Counted from the stretch's first letter, positions 26,501-31,011 are shown. The stretch: DNA of 64,000 bases from Burkholderiaceae bacterium (GCA_017992055.1 JAGOPK010000002.1:496001-560000); one strand, 5' to 3'. The notes: generated by a model from the sequence alone, not told the origin. Translations and numbers: made by a program.

Positions 26501-28647
26501 TCAGCACCGCCCAGCTGCGGGCCCTGGCCTCGGGCGCCATCGCCGCGCTGACCAGCTCGCAGGTCGAGGCCCTGACCGAGACCCAGGTCGCGGCCCTCAG
26601 CTCGGGCCAGATCCGCGCGCTGGAGGCGGCCGACATCGGCGCGCTGCGCACCGGCGGCATGCAGGCCCTGAGCACCGGCCAGCTGTCGGCGCTGACCACC
26701 AGCCAGCTCGATGCGCTGAGCACCGGCCAGTTCGCGGCGCTGACCACCGGCCAGGTGGTGGCGCTGACGGCGGCACAGATCGGTGCCCTGGGCACGGCCG
26801 ACACCAATGCGCTGGACACCGCGGACTTCCGCGCGCTCAGCAGCGGCCAGGTGGCGGCCCTGAGCAGCGGCCAGGTGGCGGCGCTGGAGACCGGTGACCT
26901 GGAGGTGCTGAGCACCGGCCAGATCCGCGCCTTCGGCACCACCGGCATCGCCGCCCTCAGCGACGACCAGCTCAACGCGCTGACCAGCGGCCAGTGGCTG
27001 GGCCTGTCGACCAGCCAGGTGCGTGCCATCGAGACCGGCGACCTGGCCCTGATCGAGACCGGCGACCTGGTGGCCCTGACGGCCACCCAGGTGGCGGCCC
27101 TGACCACCAGCCAGCTGGACGCGATGAGCACCACCCAGCTGTCGGCGCTGACCGGCAGCCAGGGTGCGGCGCTGACCACGTCGCAGATCGCCAGCCTGGT
27201 GGCCGGCGACCTGGCGGCGCTGGGCACGGCGGCCTGGAGCTCGCTGACCACCGGCCAGATCGTCGCCATCTCGGCCACCCAGTGGGCCGGCGTGCAGACG
27301 GCGGACATCGCCGCGCTGACCACCGGCCAGCTGGTGGCGCTGCAAAGCGGGGCCATCGCCGCGCTGGAGACCAGCGACATCGCGGCCCTGACCACCGGCC
27401 AGATCGTCGCCTTCAGCTCGGGCCAGCTGCGTGCGATGGAAGCCACCGACCTGGCGGCGATCCAGACCACCGACCTGGCGGCCATGACCACCGGCCAGAT
27501 CCATGCGCTGACCGACACCCAGATCGACAGCTTCGGCACCACCCAGCTGGCCAACCTGACCACGTCGCAGATCCGCACCCTGGACCTGACCGACCTGGCC
27601 ACGCTGAGCCAGGCCGACATCGGCGCGCTGACCACCGGCCAGATCGCGGCCATGACCACCGGCCAGATCGCCGCCTTCAGCGGCACGCAGATGGGCGGCT
27701 TCGCGGTCGAGGACATCGCGGCCCTGACCACGGCACAGGCACGCGCCCTGACCACCGGCCAGATCGACGCGCTGACGGTGAGCCAGATCCAGGCCTTCGA
27801 GACCGCCGACCTGGCTGCGATGACGATGACGCAGTACAACGCCTTCGACTCCGGCGACATGGCGGCGCTGAACACGGCCCAGCAGGCGGCGCTGAACAGC
27901 GTCACCCCGATCGTGCTGGACCTGGACGGCAACGGCATCCAGACCCTGGCCGCCAGCCAGGGCGTGAACTTCAACCTGGATGCGCTGGGCGGCACCGAGA
28001 AGGTGGGCTGGGTGGCGGGCAACGACGGCCTGCTGGTGCGTGACCTCAACGGCGACGGCCTCATCAACGACGGCACCGAGCTGTTCGGCTCGGCCACCAA
28101 GCTGGCCGATGGCAGCAGCGCCGGCAACGGCTATGCCGCGATGGCCGCGCTCGACAGCAATGCCGACGGCAAGCTGACCGCCGCCGACACCAACTTCAGC
28201 GAGCTGAAGATCTGGGTCGACGCCGACAGCGACGGTGTCACCGACGAGGGCGAGCTGCGCGGCCTGGTGGACTACGGCGTGATCGAGCTGAACCTCGACT
28301 ATGCCAAGGGCACCGAGGTCGACAACGGCAACCTGCTGGGCATGACCAGCAGCTACACCACCGCCGACGGCGCCACCCATGCGATGGCCGACGTGTGGTT
28401 TGCCAAGGACCAGGCCGCCACCGGCACGGCGCCCGACCTGGGCGACCTGCTGGCCGGCCCCGGCACCGACCTGCTGGCCGGGCTGGGCGTCAACGAGGCC
28501 GGTGAGACGGTGGCGGCCCCGGCCGCGCCGGCCACCGCCCCGGCGGCCCCGGCCGCGACCGACGAGGCCCTGGTCGGCCACAGCGCCCTGGCCCGTCCGA
28601 GCACCGAGGAAGAACTGCTGCGCCTGCAGCAGAACAACCTGCTCTGA
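8542..28647 (+). CDS. Giant 6,701-residue octapeptide-repeat protein with C-terminal calcium-binding domain
   Basis: From residue 1 to 6451 the protein is an unbroken array of eight-residue units of the form [S/T/G/E]-[T/S]-x-[Q/D]-[I/V/L]-x-A-L, 806 in all, with one 3-residue insertion (D-A-I, residues 1041-1043). No N-terminal signal peptide is present and I found no cysteine. Residues 6454 to about 6640 form a separate domain starting P-I-V-L-D-L-D-G-N-G-I, with three EF-hand-like loops at D6501, D6538 and D6560. This domain is common at the end of RTX/FrpC-like type I secreted proteins. A Pro/Ala linker and a tail ending E-E-E-L-L-R-L-Q-Q-N-N-L-L follow. AGGGA lies 9 bp before the ATG. 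Similar octad arrays exist in other betaproteobacteria under inconsistent names (from memory); the function is unknown. Its setting suggests a secreted surface fibre in the flagellar regulon. Confidence 0.85.
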   Translation: MASYIADLTAAEIAALGTGDIAALTTGDWAAFDAEKIAALTPDQIAAITTGGLRSISTAMIAALETTDLAALSAAQVAALGTSQMRALTSSQAQSISTGQISALTTTQLRAMETGDFAVISTTSISALTTGQIAALNTSQLNALTASQVAALGTSQLAAMTTGQVAMLGSADLAALGSTQISSFSSAQFRALGTTALAAMDTADVAMLSTGHIAALSTSQVASLSAAQVTALQTGHISVLSTAQVGAMNSRQVSGLEAEDIGALSTTQVRMIATAAISALETAAVAALSTSQAAALSSSQVRGLGTAEIAALETADLAALGTAQVRALATGQVAALDAEQAAALGTNQLVTLGSAQLRALDTADVAALTTGQVAALSTGQVAALGTAQIQALETTDLAAIGTGQITALGSQALGALTTSASVALSTAQLAALTTGQVAALSTTNLVEISTSQLAALSTRQLVALSTGQIDALSTTQLNGLSTGQIAALSTRQLVNLSAADLADLGSTQLRALTTGQINVLTTAQIAALDTTDLEALRTVQIAAIDTAGIAALTTGQIVALGSAQFAAMGTSQLRAIETGDLVAIETTDLRALSTQQIAALSTVQLDALTSSQLVALSSAQIAALTTSQLVSLGSTDLNTLTTGQIAALSTGQVAALTSGQAASLETADVAAFSSRQLRALDSSAIAALGSSQLDALDSAQWQALSSGQLRAIETGDLAALSTTDLVALSSGQIRALSTTQLEALGTTQWSSLSTGQIAALSTTQVAGMSAEDFGALTTAQMAAMNADHQGAMTSSQAATLGADDIAALDSKQLRAMDSASIAALSTAALAALSTAQIALLSTGQVRALETGDIAVMETADLLALSTGQWKAFSTTQLDGLTSSQWVALDSQAVTALSSAQIASIATSDLVELSTGQFAALTTGQINALTANQVASLETGDLAILSTTQMRALSTAALAALGTTSFDALTSVQIASLSSSQMRALSTTQLQAMTGEDIAALSTGQLAALTTTQLDTWGTTQLSALSSRQVGALSTAQLDTMDAITTSQYAGLSTSQLASYSTSAVAAIETADLAAMTTRQIRSLDTESIAALGSTQLAAMTTAQFAALGTAQIRAIETGDIAGLETADIAALGSAQVAAFTTAQIAELGSSQLAALSSNAVAALSTTQLSFIAGADLAALGSSQFSALSERQLASLSTSQIAEIETTDLAALSTGQINALGTAQIAAMGSSQLAALTTAQAAALTTSQLRAIETGDIAGLDTTDLAALSAAQVRGLSAEQLDALTTGQLAAFSTVQLAALGSSQILNLGTSDLAALTTTQLASLGTSTIAGLSSSQLIGLGTTQIAALTTSQVRAIEGADLAAMETGQLAVWGTAQIAALGTAQLDALGTTQWANLATGQLAGLTTGQFAALDVVDLNALTTGQFAALGSRQLGALTTVQAAALETADLAALDTVQLGWLGTAAVAALGTTQLDALTTGQWAVLRSSQLAAIDTTDLAAIGTTDLSSLTTLQIGQFTPTQIDSLGTTQLANLTADQVAALTTAQFAAIDPDKLAALTTGQFAALATRELTAMTTAQVAAIETADLVVLGTSQLRALDTASIAALGSTQLNALSTGQIAGLATSQLRALESSDLADLSTTNLAALGTAQLASFTTRQLDVLTTGQLAALTTGQLASLSNAQIDSMAGEDLAALGTTQWSSLSTGQVLGLSTTQLQAMETADVAALTTDQLVTLSSSQFGAFGTSQLVALGTTQAAALTATQVRGISAENIAELETADLAAFSSAAIAAIGTTALDALGTTQLASLGSSQIASLGTTQLASLEASDLAALTTGQFAALTTTQVASITTTQVLSLETADLAALDTNQIRGLDSAAMATLSATQLAALGSSQVAALSTGQLRAITVDALSGLETTDLVALSTAQIAALSTSQVDALSQTQLAALTTTQVVALTTAQTASLEASDLAALGTTQFAALSSKQADAFTTTQIAALETADLAVLGTSALATLTSSQFAALDGTQLVALTTTQSAALSTAQVRAINPDELAGMDAADVGAFSTAAIASLTTAQIDAMTTSQFAGLSTAQVVALTSAQRAVLDFDDIAAFNTAQLAAMGTALFGTLTTAQAAALGSTELASLTTQQIATLSTSAIVAISGEALTGLTTSQAAALNTAQVAAIEAADLALLSTTQLVVLDSAQVRALSTAQLDALGTTQLATLSSGQVAAFSTGQIAAISADDLAAMGSNQFAALSSAQLAALGTTQAAALETVDLAAISTAALAGLSSAAVAAMSGTQLAGLTSAQAAALSSAQAAAISAEDMASLETTDLAALATGAVAALTTAQLAGLETSQLAALTTTQTAALTTAQLASLDAADLAALGTSQFAALGTAQLAALTTTQVNQFETADFAALSTSQLRALGTTQFASLETNAIAALTSAQTASLLTSQVAALGTTLVAALETADLVALGSSQLAALGTGAIEVLGSSQLAALTTGQVAALSTNQVVAIEAADLAAMGSSQIAAFGTTQVTALTTGQLYALDGADSAALRTSQLAALSSTQLNALDTAAFAGLSTGQFAALSTAQLASLGTTALSVLETTDLASLRSNQIQALTTGQLDALGTTQLANLGSAQVAALHTGQLASLEASDLNALTTGQFAALRTSQVAALTTTQLNTLETADIAALSTAQLRALGSSQLVALETNALAAIGTSGLVALSSGQIAAIEGSDLALLGTTAIASLSTGQIAALGTTQLDALGTSQLASLTTAQLRALSSSQFASLSADDLPALGTTQYAALGTTQTVGLGTTQAVALATADLAALSSAAIMAVSTSAIAAMSGTQLAGLTTSQAAALSSAQVTAISANEITGIETADLAAMSTTVIANLTTGQIDVLTTSQLAGLTTTQVLALTSAQRAVLDFDDISAFTATQLAAMGTALYGTLTTAQAAALDSSDIAAMSTLAISMLSTSSIVALSADALVGLRSSQAQALTTAQVAAIEASDLATLSTSNLVVLSSSQLRALTTGQLDALGTTELTSLGTSQIAAFSTGQIAALTADDLAALTSTQFAALTAAQAGAITAEQAAALATVDLAALGTSAIAALGTSAIAALSASQLAGLGTSQAAALTTTQARAITVDAIAGMDTADLAALGTSAIAALRTSQLDALGTTQLANLGSQQVAALLTSQLASLEASDLNALTTGQFAAFTTGQIAGLSTTQLSQIETTDLASLTTTQLRALSGSQFAALETNAIAGLTTTQAAALSSAQVAALDAEAAAALETNDLVVFGTTQLSALGTTAIASLSSSQLAALTTGQIAALSSAQTVAIEAADLAALGTSAIAALSTGQVAVLGTTQLAALDGADSAALRTSQIAALGTTQFNALETAAFAGLSTGQVFALATGHLAALGTTQMSVFETSDLAALRTSQIAVLTTGQLDALGTTQLANLGTAQVAALSTGQLASLEAADLNAFTTGQFAVLTTGQVAKLTTTQIGALETADVAALSTAQLRALGSSQIVALESNAFAAMGTTGLTALSSGQIAAIEAHDLASLGTTTLASLSTGQIAALGTTQLDALGTTQLSSLGTSQIAALSSRQFASLSADDLPSLTSTQFAALSTTQTTGLTAAQAAVLETVDLAALSASAVGAFSTAAIAALSGTQLAGLTTAQAAALGTAQLRAISVDAIASMETSDLAALGTGAIAALATSQLDALGTTQLANLGSQQIAALGTTQLTSLEPTDLAALTTGQFAAFTTGQLAALRTAQINVLDTADLAALSTTQLRAFGTTQFAALETNALAALTTSQAASLSSAQVATMGSSAIGALETSDLVVFGTTQLSALGTTAIASLSSSQLAALTTGQVAALSSAQIVAIEATDLAAMGTSQLAALSTGQVAVLGTTQLAALDGADSAALRTSQIAALGTTQFNALETAAFAGLSTGQVFALATGHLAALGTTQMSVFETSDLAALRTSQIVVLTSGQLDALGTTQLASLGTAQVAALSTGQLASLEASDLNAFTTGQFAVLTTGQVAKLTTTQLSTLETADIAALSTAQLRALGADQLVALEANAFTAMGTTGLTALSTGQIAAIEAGDFASLGTTALASMTTGQMAGLTTSQLDALSTSQIAAWVSTQLAALSTSQLAALDAADLAAQGTSAYAAMSTAQVAALTTTQIEALQTADLVVFSSAQIRALGADALGTLSQSQIAALTTGQVAAFSTGQLHAFSTTQVPYFETTDLAALTTGQVVALSGDQIGAFGTSQLAGLGTSQVAALATGQIASIAAESLAAMGTTQFAAFGTTQIANFGTSQIEALQGADAAVLGTAQVRALTAEQLGVISSAAITGFTTGQWAALSTGQLNALGTTSLSLMETTDLAALTTGQVVVFNVDQIAAFGTTQLAALGTSQVAALASGQLAAIEAADLAALGTTQYTALSTGQLANLSTSQVAGLEVADLAVLSTRQLRALGAELVASIATSGIGALTTGQWVGLSTGQLEALNADQMAAIGTGALASLTTGQIIAFSSGQFDAMATGQIAALTAGQAAALTANQLTGLAAEDLNALGTAQFAALTTGQVLALTTTQVNSLETGDLVVLSTQQLRALDENQILALSTAGVVALTTGQIVGLSSGQIVALEAEDLAALQTTDLAALTTGQTAAFTTGQIAAFGSTQLAGLTTTQVAALATGQITAIAPDNLAGLGTTQFAALTTSQAAALTVEQWTAMQYADLAVLGSAQIAAIGATGIAALASGQFNALTTGQIAALTSGQVAAIEASDLADWGTTNLAALRTSALVALSVEQLQALTTGQVTMLAASQVAAFSSGQIAALEATDIAALGTTQAAALTTGQIAAMSAEQVAALETAELVVLGSSQLRALGADALAAMTSGQLAVLSTGQVVAFSTGQIAAIEATDLAALGSTQIAALTTGQVAVLSADQIAALDTSDVAGLGSSALRALNADQLAALTSSSIVAMTTGQFAALSSGQIAALEAADVAAMETVDLDGLSTGQIRSLTADQLTVMGTSQFAALGTGAIAALGTVQLAVLSAASLDALGTTQWAAMTTGQVRALSGDQLASLGTSDLTALTEAQIAALSADQLAALTTGQTAALRTTQLQALTSGQIVALEAGDLAALGTTQFAALTTGQIRAISDSQALALETADLAALSSSQFAALHTAAVAALGTSQFAALGTTQLAALTVTQLGSVDVADIAALTTGQFAGLTTGQIAALSAEQVANIETTDLASLSTTMLVALGTTAIGALTTGQVAEIGTTQLVALSSGQIAALEVADFVAMGTTQFNALSTGQVAAFQAGQMAEIQTADLAALGTTAFVALGSTAIAALNSVQIAALSTAQMDAISTGQLRAIEAGDLPGLATAGLVVLDATQVAALGTGQTAALTTTQLASLGSTQLTALTTAQLRTIDGASLAAMGSSQWVELTSGQMAGLSSSQIGAMEVADLSELTTGQINAIAASGLAALGTTQLAALGTTQFAALSTAQVRAIEAADIDNLDVEDLVALSAAQAAALSTEQIAALSTTQLAGLSTTQLVAFNTTQLSAISGADLAKLGTTEFATLSSGQIAGLTTSHIVALETADLAALTTGQVAALSTTAMQALSAAQLQALTTGQLTVLRTSQIAAIDTADLAALGTTALNGLTATQLNALSAEQMGGLTTGQLDALSTTLFSALSTRELNYIDAADLAALGTTTWASLTGTQLAGLSTSQIAAMETTDLVELSGTQVRAIATAGIVAMGTTQLAALTTTQVASLGTSQLRAIEAADMIGLETGDIEVLSNAQLQSLSTGQLAALSTTQIASLSLAHVAALTTSQLSSLDSGRLNALTTGQMVALGTSQIAGLSASQVAAMETADLAAFTTGQIRGFTSTGIAALDDSQLNALTTGQLVALSTTQIVAIETGDMALLSTGSLAALTTAQIRALQASQLLALDDSQRVVLDASQMAAIGTTQLVALGSSALNALTTGQFAAMGTTQIAALQSGQVTALETTDLAAFSTAQLRALASGAIAALTSSQVEALTETQVAALSSGQIRALEAADIGALRTGGMQALSTGQLSALTTSQLDALSTGQFAALTTGQVVALTAAQIGALGTADTNALDTADFRALSSGQVAALSSGQVAALETGDLEVLSTGQIRAFGTTGIAALSDDQLNALTSGQWLGLSTSQVRAIETGDLALIETGDLVALTATQVAALTTSQLDAMSTTQLSALTGSQGAALTTSQIASLVAGDLAALGTAAWSSLTTGQIVAISATQWAGVQTADIAALTTGQLVALQSGAIAALETSDIAALTTGQIVAFSSGQLRAMEATDLAAIQTTDLAAMTTGQIHALTDTQIDSFGTTQLANLTTSQIRTLDLTDLATLSQADIGALTTGQIAAMTTGQIAAFSGTQMGGFAVEDIAALTTAQARALTTGQIDALTVSQIQAFETADLAAMTMTQYNAFDSGDMAALNTAQQAALNSVTPIVLDLDGNGIQTLAASQGVNFNLDALGGTEKVGWVAGNDGLLVRDLNGDGLINDGTELFGSATKLADGSSAGNGYAAMAALDSNADGKLTAADTNFSELKIWVDADSDGVTDEGELRGLVDYGVIELNLDYAKGTEVDNGNLLGMTSSYTTADGATHAMADVWFAKDQAATGTAPDLGDLLAGPGTDLLAGLGVNEAGETVAAPAAPATAPAAPAATDEALVGHSALARPSTEEELLRLQQNNLL
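18361..18980 (+). repeat. Near-identical internal duplication, copy 1
   Basis: This stretch of about 620 bp inside the giant gene matches 19993-20612 almost base for base at an offset of exactly 1,632 bp (68 octads, four super-repeats). Landmarks include V-F-G-T-T-Q-L-S-A-L at the start, D-G-A-D-S-A-A-L-R-T-S-Q in the middle and G-Q-V-A-K-L-T-T-T-Q at the end. Weaker similarity extends upstream to about 17940. It indicates unequal crossing-over or duplication that is more recent than the rest of the array. Confidence 0.8.
19993..20612 (+). repeat. Near-identical internal duplication, copy 2
   Basis: This is the second copy of 18361-18980, 1,632 bp downstream. An older relative of the same block is recognisable by D-G-A-D-S-A-A-L-R-T-S-Q at 16135, 2,448 bp (102 octads) upstream of the first copy. 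All offsets are multiples of 17 octads. Confidence 0.8.
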
Positions 28648-28677
28648 GCCTGAGCGCCGGCGGCAAGCGCCGCCCCT

Positions 28678-28715
28678 GCGAACAGCGCCGCCCCCGCGGC
28701 GCTGTTCGCGCTTTT
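28678..28715 (+). terminator. Rho-independent terminator of the giant repeat gene
   Basis: A perfect 14-bp stem (28678-28691 with 28696-28709) encloses a CCCC loop and is followed by GCTTTT. It lies 30 bp after the TGA at 28645-28647. It should end the giant transcript and separate it from the next gene, making the giant gene monocistronic. Confidence 0.85.
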
Positions 28716-28733
28716 GCGCCCGGCCCTGCTGCC

Positions 28734-28739
28734 TAGACT
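28734..28739 (+). promoter_or_regulatory. Putative -10 element TAGACT
   Basis: TAGACT sits 6 bp before the ATG at 28746. If used as a -10 box, transcription would begin at or next to the start codon, making a leaderless message. The same CCTAGACTG string occurs at 30292-30300 and CCTACACTG at 49168-49176, both just upstream of gene starts. Confidence 0.4.
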
Positions 28740-28745
28740 GTGGCG

Positions 28746-29636
28746 ATGTCCCAGTCCAGCCACGAATCCCGCGACGGCCAGCCGGCGGTGCACCTGCACC
28801 TGATCGCCTACAACGCGGCCACGCGCGACGCCATCGCCGCCCAGCCGGGCTGGCTGCTGCTGGACAACCAGGACAATCTGCGCCCCGACTGGTTCGAGCT
28901 GTGGCCGCTGCGGCGCTGGTTTGCCGAGCAGGCCCAGGCCGGCACGCTGGACGAGGCCGCCTTCTACGGCTTCTTCTCGCCCAAGTTCCCGGCCAAGACC
29001 CAGCTCTCGCACGACGACGTGCAGGCCTTTGTGCGCCAGCAGGCCGCGGCCGGCGCCGACGTGGTGCTGTTCTCGCCGCAGCCCGACATGGGCGCGTTTT
29101 TCCTCAATGTGTTCGAGCAGGGCGAGACCTTCGACGCCGGCCTGATCGAGGCCTACGAGGGCCTGCTGGCCCACATCGGCCGGACCACGCCGCTGCGCAG
29201 CCTGGTGATGGACTCGCGCCAGGTGGTGTTCTCCAACTACTTTGTTGCCCGCCCGGCCTTCTGGCGCGAATGGCTGCAGCTCAACGAGGCGCTGTTCCAG
29301 GTCTGCGAGGGCCTGGACGCCAGCGCGCCGGCCGGCCTGCGCGAGGCCCTGTGCCGGCCCACCAGCTACCACGGCCCGGCCGGCCCGGCCGAGCGCAAGG
29401 TGTTCCTGCAGGAGCGGGTGGCCTCGCTGCTGCTGGCCACCCAGCCGCAGTGGAAGAGCGTGGCCTACAACCCCTATGGCTTTGGCTGGAGCGTGTCGCG
29501 GCTGCGCGAGCATCCCACCGAGGCCTACATCAGCGATGCGCTGAAGATGGCCTGGCGCGACCAGCGCTATCCGCAGTACCTGCAGGCCTTCATGACGGTG
29601 CGCGAGCGCTTCCGCAGCGGCGCGCTGCCGCGCTGA
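28746..29636 (+). CDS. Conserved-looking protein of unknown function
   Basis: The 296-residue soluble protein has no signal peptide or membrane helix. Visible features are an early H-L-H-L-I-A-Y-N-A-A-T strand, F-Y-G-F-F-S-P-K-F-x-x-K-T near residue 76, D-V-V-L-F-S-P-Q-P near 107, V-F-E-Q-G-E-T-F near 122, and F-S-N-Y-F-V-A-R-P-A-F-W near 165. The general layout (D-V-x-x-F-S-P, N-Y-F-V-x-x-x-F-W) resembles uncharacterised proteins I associate with glycan loci, so a sugar-transfer role is possible but not shown. The ATG at 28746 has no ribosome-binding site, fitting a leaderless start; a GTG at 28740 is an alternative. It follows the giant gene after a terminator, and the next gene is convergent 15 bp away. 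Confidence 0.6.
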   Translation: MSQSSHESRDGQPAVHLHLIAYNAATRDAIAAQPGWLLLDNQDNLRPDWFELWPLRRWFAEQAQAGTLDEAAFYGFFSPKFPAKTQLSHDDVQAFVRQQAAAGADVVLFSPQPDMGAFFLNVFEQGETFDAGLIEAYEGLLAHIGRTTPLRSLVMDSRQVVFSNYFVARPAFWREWLQLNEALFQVCEGLDASAPAGLREALCRPTSYHGPAGPAERKVFLQERVASLLLATQPQWKSVAYNPYGFGWSVSRLREHPTEAYISDALKMAWRDQRYPQYLQAFMTVRERFRSGALPR

Positions 29637-29651
29637 GCCGGCCTGCCGCCG

Positions 29652-30209
29652 CTACAGCAGGATGCGGTAGCGCAGCCCCGGCGTGCCGCCATGGGCCGCC
29701 GGCTTGATGAAGTGCTCGACCAGCTGGCCGCCATTGGCCAGGATCACGCCCTGCGAGGCCAGGTTGTCGGGATCGGTGGTCAGCTCCACCCAGGCCAGGC
29801 CCAGGGCCCGCGCCTCGGGCAGCAGCGCGGCCAGCGCACGGCGTGCCAGGCCCTGGCGCCGGTACCAGGGCATCACCGCATAGCCGATGTGGCCCAGCAC
29901 ATGCGGTGGCAGCGCGGTGGTGCCGGGCGCCCAGCGCAGGTTGATCAGGCCGGCCACCCGGCCGTCGTCGGCCAGGATCCAGCGCCGCGTGCCCGGCAGG
30001 CGCTGCACCCGGCTGCCATCGGGCAGCGTGACCTCGCCGCCGCCCCGGGGGTTGTGCTGGCGCGCCAGATAGGCCGCGGCATCGGCCTCGATCTCGGCCA
30101 GCTCGTCCTGGCTGGCCTGGGCCGCCCGCGCGGTATCGGCCGACCAGCCGCGGCGCAGCGCCGCCACATAATCCGGCAGGTGGAGGGCCGAGGGCAGGAC
30201 CAGCAGCAT
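29652..30209 (-). CDS. GNAT-family N-acetyltransferase
   Basis: This 185-residue protein has the GNAT fold that moves an acetyl group from acetyl-CoA to an amine. The core strand H-I-G-Y-A-V-M-P-W-Y-R is followed by the acetyl-CoA pyrophosphate loop R-R-Q-G-L-A-R-R-A-L (the Q/R-x-x-G-x-A motif) near residue 115-125. After it come A-W-V-E-L-T-T-D-P-D-N-L-A-S and the usual C-terminal strand. The N-terminal 60 residues form a helical extension seen in acetyltransferases of the type I name YjiX/ElaA-like only loosely. The substrate is unknown. It is transcribed divergently from the TonB-C-like gene, with the long inverted repeat 30239-30293 between them. A link to the nearby nonulosonic-acid operon, which lacks a recognisable PseH, is conceivable but its sequence does not argue for it. 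Confidence 0.8.
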   Translation of the reverse strand: MLLVLPSALHLPDYVAALRRGWSADTARAAQASQDELAEIEADAAAYLARQHNPRGGGEVTLPDGSRVQRLPGTRRWILADDGRVAGLINLRWAPGTTALPPHVLGHIGYAVMPWYRRQGLARRALAALLPEARALGLAWVELTTDPDNLASQGVILANGGQLVEHFIKPAAHGGTPGLRYRILL

Positions 30210-30238
30210 GGTTCCAGTGTAGCCAGGGCTCCGGGCCG

Positions 30239-30293
30239 GGGCCTGTTCACGCTACGGAGATGACCGCGTCACCTCCGTAGCGTGAACAGGCCC
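30239..30293. repeat. Long perfect inverted repeat in a divergent promoter region
   Basis: Arms of 21 bp (30239-30259 and 30273-30293) are perfectly complementary around a 13-nt centre that itself contains TGAC-CGC-GTCA. The right arm abuts TAGACT (30294-30299), a likely -10 box of the downstream gene, so the palindrome covers the -35/spacer region. It is far longer than a normal operator and not placed as a terminator, since both flanking genes point away. It may be a dispersed repeat (REP/MITE-like) or a cruciform-type regulatory site. Confidence 0.75.
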
Positions 30294-30322
30294 TAGACTG
30301 CGCCGACTCAGGAGGACGCCCC

Positions 30323-30997
30323 TTGAAACCTGCATCCCTGCCGCTGTGGCGGCTGGCCGCCGCCACCCTGGCCGCCCTGGCCCTGCATGGCCCCGCGCGG
30401 GCCGCCGACGAACCCTATGAGCTGACGGTCTGGGCCGATGCCCGCTTCGACACCGACGGCAAGCTGGCCAAGCTGGCCTTCCTCGATGCCGAGGGCTATC
30501 CGCCGCTGTTCCTGGAGCGGCTGCGCCAGCGTGTGGCGGCGGCACGCATCCAGCCGCCGCAGGACAACGGCGCCCCGGCCACGCTGCAGACCGGCCTGGG
30601 CGTGCAGGTGACGATCACGCCGGGCCGCGACGGCCAGCCCGGTCAGGTGGCGCTGCGCGGCCTGCGCATCGAGCCGCTGGCGATCAAGCGCTACGCCGCC
30701 AGCTATCCCGACGAGGTGGCGCGCACCGGCGGCTGGAAGGGCAGCGTCAGCGCGCTGTGCACGGTGGGCGCCTCGGGCCAGTGCGAGCAGATCGACGTCA
30801 GCGCCCTGCCCGGCATGCCCGAGTCGGTGCGCCGCTTTGCCCGCGTATCGATGGAGGGCTGGCGCTTCATCCCGGTGCACATCAACGGCAAGCCGGTGGC
30901 CAGCCAGATCCAGATGACCTTCAACCTGAACACCGACGACAGCATGCCCGAGGACTTCCGCGTGCCCAAGTTCGACCGCCTCAGCCGCGTGCGCTGA
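30323..30997 (+). CDS. Exported protein with TonB C-terminal-like domain
   Basis: The 224-residue product begins with a clear signal peptide (K-P-A-S...L-A-A-A-T-L-A-A-L-A-L-H, cleavage after A-R-A near residue 27), so it is periplasmic. The second half (about 130-210) follows the TonB C-terminal pattern: G-S-V-S-A-L-C-T-V, C-E-Q-I-D-V, M-P-E-S-V-R-R-F-A-R-V-S-M-E-G-W-R-F-I-P, and I-N-G-K-P-V-A-S-Q-I-Q-M-T-F. No TonB membrane anchor or Pro-rich spacer exists, so it is not an energy transducer in the usual sense. The start codon is TTG, supported by a strong AGGAGG 7 bp upstream. It is a monocistronic gene facing the MOSC gene. Confidence 0.75.
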   Translation: MKPASLPLWRLAAATLAALALHGPARAADEPYELTVWADARFDTDGKLAKLAFLDAEGYPPLFLERLRQRVAAARIQPPQDNGAPATLQTGLGVQVTITPGRDGQPGQVALRGLRIEPLAIKRYAASYPDEVARTGGWKGSVSALCTVGASGQCEQIDVSALPGMPESVRRFARVSMEGWRFIPVHINGKPVASQIQMTFNLNTDDSMPEDFRVPKFDRLSRVR

Positions 30998-31011
30998 AGC
31001 CGGCGCGGCGA

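Larger units (their letters stand above)
8542..27894 (+). repeat. 806 tandem 24-bp (octapeptide) units with a 17-unit super-repeat
   Basis: Hydrophobic L/I/M/F falls at every eighth residue: positions 8, 16, 24 and so on up to 1040, then at 1051 and every eighth residue on to 6451. I checked the register at residues 2091, 3347, 5211 and 6443. Acidic units ([E/D/S/G]-x-x-D-[L/I/V/F]) recur at octads 63, 67, 73, 74, 80, 84, 90, 91, 97, 101, 107 and 108. That pattern re-registers every 17 octads (136 residues, 408 bp). The array is therefore about 47 super-repeats. Units vary at positions 3, 4 and 6, so the DNA is degenerate rather than identical. Confidence 0.9.

Noticed and set aside
8542-27894. 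Tandem 24-bp DNA repeats as a CRISPR array or satellite
   Set aside because: The units are contiguous, in frame and degenerate at the codon level with no unique spacers; selection is on the protein.
8542-27894. Resemblance of L-T-P-D-Q-I-A-A-I to the first helix of TAL effector repeats
   Set aside because: TAL repeats are 33-35 residues with paired specificity residues; here the period is 8 and no such pairs occur. The likeness is only a short helix cap.
8533-28581. Very long open frames (about 1,700, 2,300 and 4,250 codons) on the minus strand within the giant gene
   Set aside because: They are antisense shadows of a 24-bp-periodic, GC-rich repeat that avoids stop codons in all frames. They lack family similarity, and the plus-strand frame covers all of them with a clean start, terminator and conserved end domain.
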